Translations under genes and position numbers: made by a program
In this document: positions 17,727 to 26,818 of the stretch, in pieces
Numbering within the stretch: position 1 is the stretch's first letter
Layout of the letters: the number at the start of each line of letters is the position of its first letter
The notes under the pieces: model-generated
Told to the model about the DNA's origin: nothing
Databases searched by the model: none
Seen by the model: only the letters and a program-made list of their open reading frames with translations
Assembly: GCF_009817885.1 (NCBI RefSeq)
Contig: NZ_CP041764.1
Coordinates: forward strand, 2,480,001-2,544,000
Reading direction: 5' to 3'
Source of the DNA: Serratia rhizosphaerae
GTDB taxonomy: Bacteria > Pseudomonadota > Gammaproteobacteria > Enterobacterales > Enterobacteriaceae
DNA length: 64,000 bases

Positions 17727-19058
17727 ATGGCTAAGCAACCAGGATTAGATTTTCAAAGTGCTAAAGGTGGGCTCGGCGAGCTGAAGCGCAGACTTTTGTT
17801 TGTTATCGGCGCGCTGATTGTCTTCCGTATCGGCTCTTTCATTCCGATTCCTGGTATCGATGCCACTGTGCTTGCCAAATTGCTCGAACAGCAGAGAGGC
17901 ACTATCATTGAAATGTTTAACATGTTCTCTGGTGGTGCCCTCAGCCGTGCTTCTATCTTTGCGCTGGGGATCATGCCGTATATTTCGGCGTCGATCATTA
18001 TCCAGCTGTTGACGGTGGTTCATCCGGCGTTGGCAGAAATAAAGAAAGAAGGGGAGGCTGGCCGTCGCAAGATTAGCCAGTATACCCGCTACGGCACGCT
18101 GGTATTGGCCATATTCCAGTCGATCGGTATTGCTACCGGTTTACCGAATATGCCTGGTATGCAAGGCCTGGTGATTAATCCAGGCTTTGCGTTCTACTTT
18201 ACTGCGGTTGTGAGCCTGGTGACCGGGACAATGTTCCTGATGTGGCTGGGTGAGCAGATTACTGAACGCGGTATCGGCAACGGTATCTCGATCATTATCT
18301 TCGCGGGTATTGTAGCGGGCTTACCGCCGGCAATTGGTCATACTATCGAGCAAGCCCGGCAAGGCGACCTGCACTTCCTCCTGTTGCTGCTGGTTGCAGT
18401 ATTGGTGTTTGCAGTGACCTTCTTTGTCGTCTTCATGGAGCGTGGTCAACGTCGTATCGTCGTTAACTATGCGAAGCGTCAACAGGGTCGTCGCGTTTAT
18501 GCAGCACAGAGTACACACTTACCGTTGAAAGTGAACATGGCGGGTGTTATCCCGGCGATCTTCGCTTCCAGCATTATCCTGTTCCCGGCCACGATTGCAT
18601 CCTGGTTCGGGGGTGGTACCGGTTGGAACTGGCTGACAACAATTTCGATGTATTTGCAGCCTGGACAGCCGCTTTATGTGTTACTCTATGCGTCTGCAAT
18701 CATCTTCTTCTGTTTCTTCTACACGGCGTTGGTTTTCAACCCGCGTGAAACAGCAGATAACCTGAAGAAGTCCGGTGCCTTCGTACCAGGAATTCGTCCG
18801 GGAGAGCAAACGGCGAAGTACATCGATAAAGTAATGACGCGTTTAACCCTGGTGGGCGCGATGTACATTACTTTCATCTGCCTGATCCCGGAGTTCATGC
18901 GTGATGCAATGAAAGTACCATTCTACTTTGGTGGTACCTCGCTACTGATCGTGGTTGTCGTCATCATGGACTTTATGGCTCAAGTGCAAACTCTGATGAT
19001 GTCAAGTCAGTACGAGTCTGCATTGAAGAAAGCAAACCTGAAAGGCTATAACCGCTAG
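17727..19058 (+). CDS. secY: Protein translocase subunit SecY
   Basis: The channel-forming subunit of the SecYEG translocon in the inner membrane, 443 residues, with ten hydrophobic segments. The first helix region [18 protein letters not shown], the plug region and the cytoplasmic loop [12 protein letters not shown] are all recognisable. It is embedded in the spc operon, as in E. coli. Confidence 0.98.
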
Positions 19059-19092
19059 TCGGGTTTTGTTTGAGAAGTTACGGAGAGTAAAA

Positions 19093-19209
19093 ATGAAAGT
19101 TCGTGCTTCCGTCAAGAAATTATGTCGTAACTGCAAAATCGTTAAGCGTAACGGTGTCGTTCGTGTGATTTGCAGCGCCGAGCCGAAGCATAAACAGCGT
19201 CAAGGCTGA
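19093..19209 (+). CDS. rpmJ: 50S ribosomal protein L36
   Basis: A 38-residue zinc-ribbon protein. It begins [19 protein letters not shown] and ends HKQRQG. The zinc ligands C11, C14, C27 and H33 are all present, so this is the zinc-binding (C-plus) form. It is preceded by CGGAGAG and is the last gene of the spc operon. Confidence 0.97.
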
Positions 19210-19281
19210 TTATCTCGCATATTTTTCTTGCAAAGTTGGGTTGAGCTGGCTAGATTAGCCAGCCAATCTTTTGTATGTAAC

Positions 19282-19370
19282 TGCAACATTATTTGAGTAT
19301 CCTGAAAACGGGCTTTTCAGAATGGTGTTGCCGTAAAAATAAGTAGGAGTGCATAGTGGCCCGTATAGCA
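19282..19370 (+). promoter_or_regulatory. alpha operon leader pseudoknot, S4-responsive
   Basis: The leader can form the known alpha-mRNA pseudoknot. CTGAAAA (19302-19308) pairs with TTTTCAG (19314-19320); the loop CGGGC (19309-19313) pairs with GCCCG (19359-19363) just inside rpsM; and GCAAC (19283-19287) pairs with GTTGC (19327-19331). The rpsM GTG start is thereby trapped, the basis of S4 repression in E. coli. The outer helix differs in sequence from E. coli as I recall it but keeps pairing. Confidence 0.75.
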
Positions 19371-19712
19371 GGCATTAACATTCCTGATCATAAACATACC
19401 GTAATCGCCTTAACGTCGATCTTCGGTATCGGCAAAACCCGCTCACAGGCTATCTGTGCTGCGACTGGTATTGCTGAAAATGTTAAGATCAGTGAGCTGT
19501 CTGAAGAGCAGATTGAACAGCTGCGTGAAGCTGTCGCCAAATACACTGTTGAAGGTGATCTGCGCCGTGAAGTTACCCTGAGCATCAAGCGTCTGATGGA
19601 TCTTGGTACATATCGTGGTTTGCGCCATCGTCGTGGTCTGCCAGTTCGCGGTCAGCGTACTAAGACCAACGCACGTACCCGTAAGGGTCCGCGTAAACCG
19701 ATCAAGAAATAA
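19356..19712 (+). CDS. rpsM: 30S ribosomal protein S13
   Basis: A 118-residue protein with a GTG start, as in E. coli. It is canonical from MARIAGINIPDHKHTVIALTSI to the basic tail that contacts P-site tRNA. The start codon lies inside the S4-controlled pseudoknot. First gene of the alpha operon. Confidence 0.98.
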   Translation: MARIAGINIPDHKHTVIALTSIFGIGKTRSQAICAATGIAENVKISELSEEQIEQLREAVAKYTVEGDLRREVTLSIKRLMDLGTYRGLRHRRGLPVRGQRTKTNARTRKGPRKPIKK

Positions 19713-19728
19713 TCGGGGTGATTGAATA

Positions 19729-20118
19729 ATGGCAAAGGCACCTGTTCGTACACGTAAGCGTGTAAGAAAGCAAGTCTCTGACGGCGTGGCTCATATCCAT
19801 GCTTCTTTCAACAACACCATCGTTACCATTACTGATCGTCAGGGTAATGCTTTGGGTTGGGCAACTGCCGGTGGTTCCGGTTTCCGTGGTTCTCGTAAGT
19901 CCACTCCGTTCGCAGCACAGGTTGCCGCTGAACGTTGTGCAGACGCAGTAAAAGAATACGGTATCAAGAACCTGGAAGTTATGGTTAAAGGACCTGGTCC
20001 TGGTCGTGAGTCTACTATCCGCGCTCTGAACGCGGCTGGTTTCCGCATCACTAACATTACTGATGTGACTCCGATCCCTCATAACGGTTGTCGTCCGCCG
20101 AAAAAGCGCCGCGTATAA
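19729..20118 (+). CDS. rpsK: 30S ribosomal protein S11
   Basis: A 129-residue platform protein near the mRNA exit. Conserved [20 protein letters not shown] and the C-terminal [13 protein letters not shown] are present. Confidence 0.98.
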
Positions 20119-20148
20119 CGCAGCTTTTAGGTTTGTTGGAGAAAGAAA

Positions 20149-20769
20149 ATGGCAAGATATTTGGGTCCTAAGCTCAAGCTGAGCCGTCGTGAGGGCACAG
20201 ACCTGTTCCTTAAGTCTGGCGTTCGCGCGATCGATTCAAAATGCAAAATTGAACAACCGCCTGGTCAGCACGGTGCGCGTAAACCGCGTCTGTCTGATTA
20301 CGGTGTGCAGTTGCGTGAGAAGCAGAAAGTTCGCCGTATCTACGGTGTTCTGGAGCGTCAATTCCGCAACTATTACAAAGAAGCAGCACGTCTGAAAGGC
20401 AACACCGGTGAAAACCTGTTGCAACTGCTGGAAGGTCGTCTGGACAACGTCGTTTACCGCATGGGCTTCGGCGCCACGCGTGCAGAAGCACGTCAGCTGG
20501 TTAGCCACAAAGCTATCATGGTAAATGGTCGCGTTGTTAACATCGCTTCTTATCAGGTATCTCCGAATGACGTAGTCAGCATCCGCGAGAAAGCGAAAAA
20601 GCAGTCTCGTGTTAAGGCCGCTTTGGAGCTGGCTGAGCAGCGTGAAAAGCCGACTTGGCTGGAAGTTGATGCTGCCAAGATGGAAGGCGTGTTCAAGCGT
20701 ATGCCTGAACGTACCGATCTGTCTGCGGACATTAACGAACACCTGATCGTCGAGCTTTACTCCAAGTAA
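20149..20769 (+). CDS. rpsD: 30S ribosomal protein S4
   Basis: A 206-residue primary 16S-binding protein and the autogenous repressor of the alpha operon. It has the S4 RNA-binding domain (LDNVVYRMGFGATRAEARQLVSHKAIMVNGR). Only one Cys (near residue 31) is present, the zinc-free form. Confidence 0.98.
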   Translation: MARYLGPKLKLSRREGTDLFLKSGVRAIDSKCKIEQPPGQHGARKPRLSDYGVQLREKQKVRRIYGVLERQFRNYYKEAARLKGNTGENLLQLLEGRLDNVVYRMGFGATRAEARQLVSHKAIMVNGRVVNIASYQVSPNDVVSIREKAKKQSRVKAALELAEQREKPTWLEVDAAKMEGVFKRMPERTDLSADINEHLIVELYSK

Positions 20770-20794
20770 AGCTTAGTACCAAAGAGAGGACACA

Positions 20795-21784
20795 ATGCAG
20801 GGTTCTGTGACAGAGTTTCTAAAACCGCGCCTGGTAGATATCGAGCAAGTCAGTTCGACGCACGCCAAGGTGACCCTTGAGCCTTTAGAGCGTGGCTTTG
20901 GCCATACTCTTGGCAACGCACTGCGCCGTATTCTGCTTTCATCTATGCCGGGTTGCGCGGTGACCGAGGTTGAGATTGATGGTGTACTGCATGAGTACAG
21001 CACCAAAGAAGGCGTACAGGAAGACATCCTGGAGATCCTGCTCAACCTGAAAGGGCTGGCGGTGAGAGTTCAAGGCAAAGATGAAGTTATTCTTACCCTG
21101 AATAAATCTGGCATTGGCCCTGTGACCGCTGCCGACATTACCCATGATGGTGATGTCGAAATCGTCAAGCCGCAGCACGTTATCTGCCACCTGACCGATG
21201 AGAACGCGGCTATCAGCATGCGTATCAAAGTTCAGCGCGGTCGTGGTTATGTGCCGGCTTCTGCCCGAATTCATTCGGAAGAAGATGAGCGCCCAATCGG
21301 TCGTCTGTTGGTCGACGCCTGCTACAGCCCTGTAGAGCGTATTGCCTACAATGTTGAAGCTGCGCGTGTAGAACAGCGTACTGACTTGGATAAGCTGGTC
21401 ATCGAAATGGAAACCAATGGCACGATCGATCCTGAAGAGGCGATCCGCCGTGCGGCAACCATTCTGGCTGAACAACTGGAAGCTTTCGTTGACTTACGTG
21501 ATGTACGTCAGCCGGAAGTGAAAGAAGAGAAACCAGAGTTCGATCCGATCTTGCTGCGCCCTGTTGACGATCTGGAATTGACTGTCCGCTCTGCTAACTG
21601 CCTCAAGGCAGAAGCTATCCACTACATCGGTGATCTGGTACAGCGTACCGAGGTTGAGTTGCTGAAAACGCCGAACCTGGGTAAAAAATCTCTTACCGAG
21701 ATTAAAGACGTGCTGGCCTCACGTGGTCTGTCTCTGGGCATGCGCCTGGAAAACTGGCCGCCGGCAAGCATTGCTGACGAGTAA
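20795..21784 (+). CDS. rpoA: RNA polymerase alpha subunit
   Basis: A 329-residue protein, the E. coli length. The N-terminal assembly domain (about 1-235) contains [27 protein letters not shown] flexible linker leads to the C-terminal domain (about 250-329), where [12 protein letters not shown] carries the Arg265-equivalent that contacts UP elements and activators. The visible CTD looks identical to that of E. coli. Confidence 0.98.
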
Positions 21785-21824
21785 CCGGATCACAGGTTAA
21801 GGTTTTACTGAGAAGGATAAGGTC

Positions 21825-22214
21825 ATGCGCCATCGTAAGAGTGGTCGTCAACTGAACCGTAACAGCAGCCACCGCCAGGCTATGTTCCGTAACATGGCCG
21901 GCTCTTTGGTTCGTCATGAGATCATCAAGACGACCCTGCCAAAAGCGAAAGAGCTGCGTCGCGTTGTTGAGCCGCTGATTACTCTTGCCAAGACCGACAG
22001 CGTAGCTAATCGTCGTCTGGCATTCGCCCGTACTCGTGATAACGAGATCGTGGCAAAACTGTTTAACGAGCTGGGCCCGCGTTTCGCGAGCCGTGCCGGT
22101 GGTTACACTCGCATTCTGAAGTGTGGCTTCCGCGCAGGCGACAACGCGCCGATGGCATACATCGAGCTGGTTGATCGTGCTGAGTCTCAAGCAGAAGTAG
22201 CAACTGCAGAGTAA
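21825..22214 (+). CDS. rplQ: 50S ribosomal protein L17
   Basis: A 129-residue protein near the tunnel exit and the last gene of the alpha operon. Canonical MRHRKSGRQLNRNSSHRQAMFRNM start. Confidence 0.98.
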   Translation: MRHRKSGRQLNRNSSHRQAMFRNMAGSLVRHEIIKTTLPKAKELRRVVEPLITLAKTDSVANRRLAFARTRDNEIVAKLFNELGPRFASRAGGYTRILKCGFRAGDNAPMAYIELVDRAESQAEVATAE

Positions 22215-22224
22215 TCTGTAGAAG

Positions 22225-22258
22225 CGTAAAAAAACCGGGCTTGCCCGGTTTTTTTACG
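22225..22258 (+). terminator. Terminator of the alpha operon
   Basis: A long perfect inverted repeat: GTAAAAAAACCGGGC pairs with GCCCGGTTTTTTTAC around a 2-nt centre (TT). The seven T make it functional on the plus strand. Confidence 0.93.
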
Positions 22259-22361
22259 TCTATCTGCAGCCAATTGTGCTTTCCCCCAGTCTATACGCTT
22301 TAAGATCCCCCGCCCTATCCGCTATGCTAGCGGCAGAGATTGCATGCTGAGGAATCATACA

Positions 22362-22736
22362 ATGTGGTTACTCGATGAGTGGGCTGAACGGCATATTCGT
22401 GACGCGCAAGATAGCGGTGAGTTTGAGAACTTATCGGGCCAGGGTAAACCGCTGGAGCTTGATGATGACAGCGCGGTACCGGCAGAACTGCGCTCCGGAT
22501 TTCGTCTGTTGAAGAATGCGGGCTACCTGCCGCCGGAATTGGAAATCCGCAAAGAAGCGTTGACCATCGCCGCCTTGCTGCAGGAAATTAACAGCGAACA
22601 CCCTGACTACGTTGCATTGAGTAAACGCATGGCGCTGTTGGAATATCGTTTACAGCAGGCCGGAATGAGTACCGATTTCCTGTATGGCGAATACCATCAG
22701 ATGATTAATGGCAAATTCAGGCCGGAGGAATGCTAA
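22362..22736 (+). CDS. yhdN: DUF1992 family protein YhdN
   Basis: A 124-residue cytoplasmic protein of unknown function, resembling E. coli YhdN and the J-domain-associated DUF1992 proteins. Characteristic blocks are LLDEWAERHIRDAQ, GEFENLSGQGKPL and GFRLLKNAGYLPPELEIRKEA. ATG 22362 matches the E. coli start. The stop overlaps the zntR ATG (TAATG), so it is probably co-expressed with zntR. Confidence 0.9.
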   Translation: MWLLDEWAERHIRDAQDSGEFENLSGQGKPLELDDDSAVPAELRSGFRLLKNAGYLPPELEIRKEALTIAALLQEINSEHPDYVALSKRMALLEYRLQQAGMSTDFLYGEYHQMINGKFRPEEC

Positions 22737-23176
22737 TGTTCAAAATTGGCCAGCTCGCCAAGCTCGCGGGGGTAACGCCGGATACCGTGCGTTATTATGA
22801 AAAGCAGGGCATGATGGAGCACAATGTGCGGACCGAAGGGGGCTACCGCCTGTATAGCGAGCAGGACTTACAGCGCCTGCGCTTTATTCGCTATGCCAAG
22901 CAGCTGGGCTTTACCCTGGAAACCATTGCCGAACTGTTGTCGATCCGCGTCGACCCAGAACATCACACCTGCCAGGAATCAAAGTCCATTGTTGATGCGC
23001 GTTTGCAGGAAGTGGAACAAAAGCTGCTGGAGCTGACGCGCATGCGCGAATCTTTACGGCGTTTGAGCGAGGCCTGCTGCGGCAGTGCGCATACCAGCAC
23101 CTACTGTTCGATTCTTGAGGCATTAGAGCAGGGTGCCAGCGACGGCAGCGATAAAAAACCAGAGCATCACTGCTGA
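22736..23176 (+). CDS. zntR: Zn(II)-responsive MerR-family regulator ZntR
   Basis: Activates the zinc exporter gene zntA in E. coli by untwisting its promoter. It has an N-terminal winged helix-turn-helix (residues 1-70, LAGVTPDTVRYYEKQGMMEH), a dimerisation helix, and a metal loop. The zinc ligands known from E. coli ZntR fall at the same numbers: C79, C114, C115, H119 and C124 (EACCGSAHTSTYC). The ATG at 22736 sits 7 nt after GGAGG. zntA is not in this window. Confidence 0.94.
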   Translation: MFKIGQLAKLAGVTPDTVRYYEKQGMMEHNVRTEGGYRLYSEQDLQRLRFIRYAKQLGFTLETIAELLSIRVDPEHHTCQESKSIVDARLQEVEQKLLELTRMRESLRRLSEACCGSAHTSTYCSILEALEQGASDGSDKKPEHHC

Positions 23177-23250
23177 GCGTCTGTTATTTTTCCAGATTCG
23201 GCGCTATTATCTGCCCGATTTATATCCATAGTCATATCAGGAGAAATACC

Positions 23251-23457
23251 ATGACGAAATACCGTCACACGAAAGGCAAGATACAAGACAACGCCATTGA
23301 AGCGTTATTACACGATCCTTTATTCCGCCTGCGGGTGGAGAAGAACAGCAAAGGGAAAGGCAGCTACCGGCGTAAAGAAAAACATGGCAAAGGGGCAAAC
23401 TGGGAGACCAGTGGTAAGCAATCAAACGATTATTTACCACTGGCCTTCTGGTTTTAA
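23251..23457 (+). CDS. arfA: Alternative ribosome-rescue factor ArfA
   Basis: Recruits release factor 2 to ribosomes stalled on nonstop mRNA when trans-translation fails. The conserved N-terminal part (HTKGKIQDNAIEALLHDPLFRLRVEKNSKGKGSYRRKEKHGKGANWETSG) is intact. The last codons encode a hydrophobic tail (DYLPLAFWF) that overlaps a strong stem-loop. In E. coli the equivalent hairpin truncates the mRNA so that ArfA is normally made from nonstop mRNA and tagged by tmRNA, making it a backup sensor. Confidence 0.92.
   Translation: MTKYRHTKGKIQDNAIEALLHDPLFRLRVEKNSKGKGSYRRKEKHGKGANWETSGKQSNDYLPLAFWF
23408..23443 (+). promoter_or_regulatory. Stem-loop inside the arfA coding region
   Basis: A perfect 10-bp stem, CCAGTGGTAA (23408-23417) with TTACCACTGG (23434-23443), encloses a 16-nt loop and ends 14 bp before the stop codon. 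The position corresponds to the RNase III cleavage/termination hairpin that creates nonstop arfA mRNA in E. coli. Confidence 0.75.
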
Positions 23458-23463
23458 GACGTA

Positions 23464-23491
23464 AAAAAGCCCTCATCAGCGAGGGCTTTTT
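23464..23491. terminator. Bidirectional terminator between arfA and mscL
   Basis: A perfect 11-bp stem, AAAAAGCCCTC (23464-23474) with GAGGGCTTTTT (23481-23491), encloses a 6-nt loop. Runs of A on one side and T on the other serve both convergent genes. Confidence 0.9.
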
Positions 23492-23511
23492 GATCTATAA
23501 CAGACGTGAGC

Positions 23512-23925
23512 TTAGGCTTTTGGCTGATCTTTGGCTAACAGATCGCGTATTTCCGTCAGCAGCTTCTCTTCTGCGCTTGGCGCCGGCGGAGCCGCTGGTT
23601 TTTCTTCCTGCTTACGACGCGCTTTGTTCATCAACTTAATTGCCAGGAAGATAGCGAAGGCAACAATTACAAAGTCAAAGATCGTTTGAATAAAGTTACC
23701 GTAGTTCATGATGACCGCCGGGATTTCACCCTGCGCTTCACGTAATACTAAGTGGAACTGTTTGAAATCGACACCGCCGATCAGTAAACCCAACGGCGGC
23801 ATGATGATATCGGCAACGAATGACGATACGATCTTACCAAACGCCGCACCAATAATGACACCAACAGCTAGGTCAACAACATTGCCACGCATGGCAAACT
23901 CGCGGAACTCTTTCAACATACTCAT
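23512..23925 (-). CDS. mscL: Large-conductance mechanosensitive channel MscL
   Basis: A homopentameric inner-membrane channel that opens under hypo-osmotic shock. 137 residues. It has an N-terminal amphipathic helix (MSMLKEFREFAMRGNVVDLAVGVIIGAAFGKIV), which leads into TM1, then a periplasmic loop, TM2 (FVIVAFAIFLAIKLMN) and a charged C-terminal helix. It lies downstream of trkA on the same strand. Confidence 0.97.
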   Translation of the reverse strand: MSMLKEFREFAMRGNVVDLAVGVIIGAAFGKIVSSFVADIIMPPLGLLIGGVDFKQFHLVLREAQGEIPAVIMNYGNFIQTIFDFVIVAFAIFLAIKLMNKARRKQEEKPAAPPAPSAEEKLLTEIRDLLAKDQPKA

Positions 23926-24042
23926 AGAACACCCCTCGCAAAATTAATAACTCAAGTTTAACAAAGCAACTTCCCTTTGCCACAAATCGCAGAGAAAAGT
24001 TTGTATCTTGTCTCTTACGTTTCTTAAACGGCTTAAAAAAGC

Positions 24043-25419
24043 CTACAGGAAGAATGGACTCGGCTGGAATAAACGCTCGACGTCCGGTACAAATTTCTTA
24101 TCGGTGATGAACATAATGACGTGATCACCCTGTTCAATTTTACTATTACCGCTGGCGATAATGACATCATCGCCACGTACGATGGCGCCAATGGTGGTTC
24201 CCGGCGGCAGTTTAATCTCTTCTACGCTGCGGCCGACCACCTTGGAGGTGCTTTCGTCGCCGTGCGCAATGGCTTCAATCGCCTCCGCAACGCCGCGGCG
24301 CAGCGAGGAAACGCTGACGATATCCGCTTTACGCACGTGGCCCAGCAAGGCGGAAATGGTCGCCTGCTGCGGTGAAATGGCAATATCGATCACGCTGCCC
24401 TGTACCAGGTCGACATAGGCACGACGCTGTATCAGCACCATGACTTTTTTGGCGCCCAGACGCTTGGCCAACATGGCGGACATGATATTTGCTTCGTCGT
24501 CGTTGGTAATGGCGATAAATACGTCGACCTGATCGACATGCTCTTCCGCCAGCAGCTCCTGATCGGACGCATCGCCATAAAAGACAATGGTGTCGTGCAG
24601 TTGCTCCGCCAGTTCTGACGCCCGCTGTTGGTTACGTTCGATCAGCTTGACGTTGTAATCCTTTTCCAACTTGGCTGCCAGGCCCGCGCCGACGTTGCCG
24701 CCGCCGACGATCATAATGCGTTTGTAAGGTTTCTCCAGCCGCTGTAGCTCACTCATTACCGCGCGAATATGCTGCGATGCTGCGACGAAGAACACCTCGT
24801 CACCGGCTTCGATAATTGTCGAACCTTGCGGACGGATAGGGCGGTCCTGACGAAAAATAGCGGCGACGCGCGTATCGATATGCGGCATATGCTCGCGCAT
24901 GGAGGACAGCGCATTGCCCACCAACGGGCCACCGTAATAGGCTTTTACCGCAGCAATGCTGACCTTGCCCTCGGCAAAATTGACCACCTGCAGCGCTCCG
25001 GGGTACTCAATCAGCTTGTAGATATAATCGATAACCAGCTGTTCCGGCGAGATCAAATGATCGATCGGTACCGCTTCCGGCAGGAAGAGCTTCTCCGACT
25101 CACGGATATATTCCGAAGCGCGGATACGGGCGATGCGGTTCGGCGTATTAAACAGCGAATAGGCGATCTGGCAGGCCACCATATTGGTTTCATCCGAATT
25201 GGTGACGGCAACCAGCATGTCGGCATCTTCCGCGCCGGCTTCACGTAGCACGCGCGGGTAGGAACCGTGTCCCTGCACGACGCGCAGATCGAATTTGTCC
25301 TGCAGCTGGCGCAGGCGGTTCGTATCGGTATCCACCACGGTGATATCGTTATTTTCACCGACCAGGTTTTCCGCCAGTGTCCCGCCAACCTGGCCTGCGC
25401 CAAGAATAATTATTTTCAT
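24043..25419 (-). CDS. trkA: Trk potassium uptake regulatory subunit TrkA
   Basis: A peripheral membrane NAD-binding protein that gates TrkH/TrkG potassium channels. 458 residues starting MKIIILGAGQVGGTLAE; an upstream in-frame start would add eight residues with no family support. It has two tandem RCK units, each with a Rossmann motif (GAGQVGG near residue 7, GGGNVGAGLA near 240) followed by TrkA-C domains. It is the distal gene of the minus-strand set def-fmt-rsmB-trkA. Confidence 0.97.
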   Translation of the reverse strand: MKIIILGAGQVGGTLAENLVGENNDITVVDTDTNRLRQLQDKFDLRVVQGHGSYPRVLREAGAEDADMLVAVTNSDETNMVACQIAYSLFNTPNRIARIRASEYIRESEKLFLPEAVPIDHLISPEQLVIDYIYKLIEYPGALQVVNFAEGKVSIAAVKAYYGGPLVGNALSSMREHMPHIDTRVAAIFRQDRPIRPQGSTIIEAGDEVFFVAASQHIRAVMSELQRLEKPYKRIMIVGGGNVGAGLAAKLEKDYNVKLIERNQQRASELAEQLHDTIVFYGDASDQELLAEEHVDQVDVFIAITNDDEANIMSAMLAKRLGAKKVMVLIQRRAYVDLVQGSVIDIAISPQQATISALLGHVRKADIVSVSSLRRGVAEAIEAIAHGDESTSKVVGRSVEEIKLPPGTTIGAIVRGDDVIIASGNSKIEQGDHVIMFITDKKFVPDVERLFQPSPFFL

Positions 25420-25473
25420 CGTGTTCTCTGCTTCACACAGCAAGGCTGAGGGCGTAATGCTACGCCCGGAGAG

Positions 25474-26745
25474 TTACATTTTAATCAGCTTAGCGTAAAA
25501 GAAGCCATCGCCATCTTCAGGGTGAGGAAGGTTTTGCCGTTCGGTGCCGGCCAGCCGGGCGTCGCTATGGCGCTGCAGGAAGGCCTGCAACTGTTGGCTA
25601 TTCTCTTGCGGTAAAATCGAACAGGTGGCATAAACCATTACGCCGCCCGCTTTAAGGTGTGGCCAGATGGCATCGAGAATTTCCGCCTGCAGGCCGGCCA
25701 GTTCGGCAATGTCGCTATCGCGGCGCAGCCATTTGATATCCGGATGACGACGAATCACGCCGGTGGCGGAACAAGGCGCGTCCAGCAGAATGCGGTCAAA
25801 CTGTTTGTCGCCGCACCACTGCTGTGGCGTACGGCCATCACCCTGTTTCACCTCGGCGTGACAATGCAAACGTTGCAGGTTTTCTTTTACCCGGCTCAGA
25901 CGTTGCTCATCAATATCCACGGCCATAACATGCGCCTGTGGAGCCGCTTCGAGGATATGGGTGGTTTTGCCGCCGGGAGCAGCACACAGATCGAGGATCT
26001 GCTCGCCATCTTGCGGATCCAGCAGATCGACGCAGCCTTGTGCGGATGCATCCTGCACCGTGGCCCAGCCGTCGGCGAATCCCGGTAAGTTGTTTACCGC
26101 GCACGGCGTGAGTAAGCGCACTGCGTCAGGGTATTCCGCGTGCGCGACGGCCTCAATGCCGGCCTGCGCCAGCAGGTGCAGATAGTCATCACGGCTGTGA
26201 TGGCGGCGGTTAACCCGCAGCCACATGGGCGGCTTTTGATTATTGGCGTCGACGATCTGTTGCCACTGTGCGGGATAAGCCTGTTGGACACGCTTCAGCA
26301 GCCAGCTTGGGTGCAGGTAGCGGCTGTCATGATTCGCCGCGCGTTGCATCAACGCTTCCTGTTGGCGCTGGAACTGACGCAGTACGCCGTTGACCAATCC
26401 TTTAAGCTGCGGGCGCTTTAGCGCGACTGCGCCATTAACCGTTTCCGCCAGGGCGGCATGGGCCGGGATGCGGGTATACAGCAATTGGTACATGCCGACC
26501 ATCAGCAGATAGTGCAACGTACGCTGCTTGCCTACCATCGGTTTTGCCATCAGCTGTTGGATACACCATTCAAGCTGCGGCAGCACGCGCAGCGTGCCGA
26601 AGCACAGTTCCTGCAGCAGGGCGCGGTCCTTATCGGAAATTTTGTTATTCAGTGCCGGCAGCAGGGTGCTGAGCGATTGCCCCTGATCCAACACCTGGCC
26701 GATGGTTTGAGCAGCGATGCTGCGGAGGTTGTAGTTATTTTTCAT
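25474..26745 (-). CDS. rsmB: 16S rRNA m5C967 methyltransferase RsmB
   Basis: A SAM-dependent methyltransferase of the Fmu/Sun family, 423 residues. The N-terminal NusB-like RNA-binding domain (about 1-140) is followed by the Rossmann fold with DLCAAPGGKTTHILE (SAM site), LDAPCSATGVIRRHPDIKW and VYATCSILPQEN, the last two carrying the two catalytic-region cysteines. It lies between fmt and trkA, as in E. coli. Confidence 0.97.
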   Translation of the reverse strand: MKNNYNLRSIAAQTIGQVLDQGQSLSTLLPALNNKISDKDRALLQELCFGTLRVLPQLEWCIQQLMAKPMVGKQRTLHYLLMVGMYQLLYTRIPAHAALAETVNGAVALKRPQLKGLVNGVLRQFQRQQEALMQRAANHDSRYLHPSWLLKRVQQAYPAQWQQIVDANNQKPPMWLRVNRRHHSRDDYLHLLAQAGIEAVAHAEYPDAVRLLTPCAVNNLPGFADGWATVQDASAQGCVDLLDPQDGEQILDLCAAPGGKTTHILEAAPQAHVMAVDIDEQRLSRVKENLQRLHCHAEVKQGDGRTPQQWCGDKQFDRILLDAPCSATGVIRRHPDIKWLRRDSDIAELAGLQAEILDAIWPHLKAGGVMVYATCSILPQENSQQLQAFLQRHSDARLAGTERQNLPHPEDGDGFFYAKLIKM

Positions 26746-26818
26746 AGGCTAAAGCTGGATGACATCGGCTTGAGGAAAATAAACGGCCCGGCGTTGTCTG
26801 CCGGGCTGTGAAGGTGGT

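Noticed and set aside
26785..26803. G/C hairpin between rsmB and fmt (CCCGGC/GCCGGG)
   Set aside because: No U-tract follows, and the two genes are otherwise co-directional and close, so it is not called a terminator.
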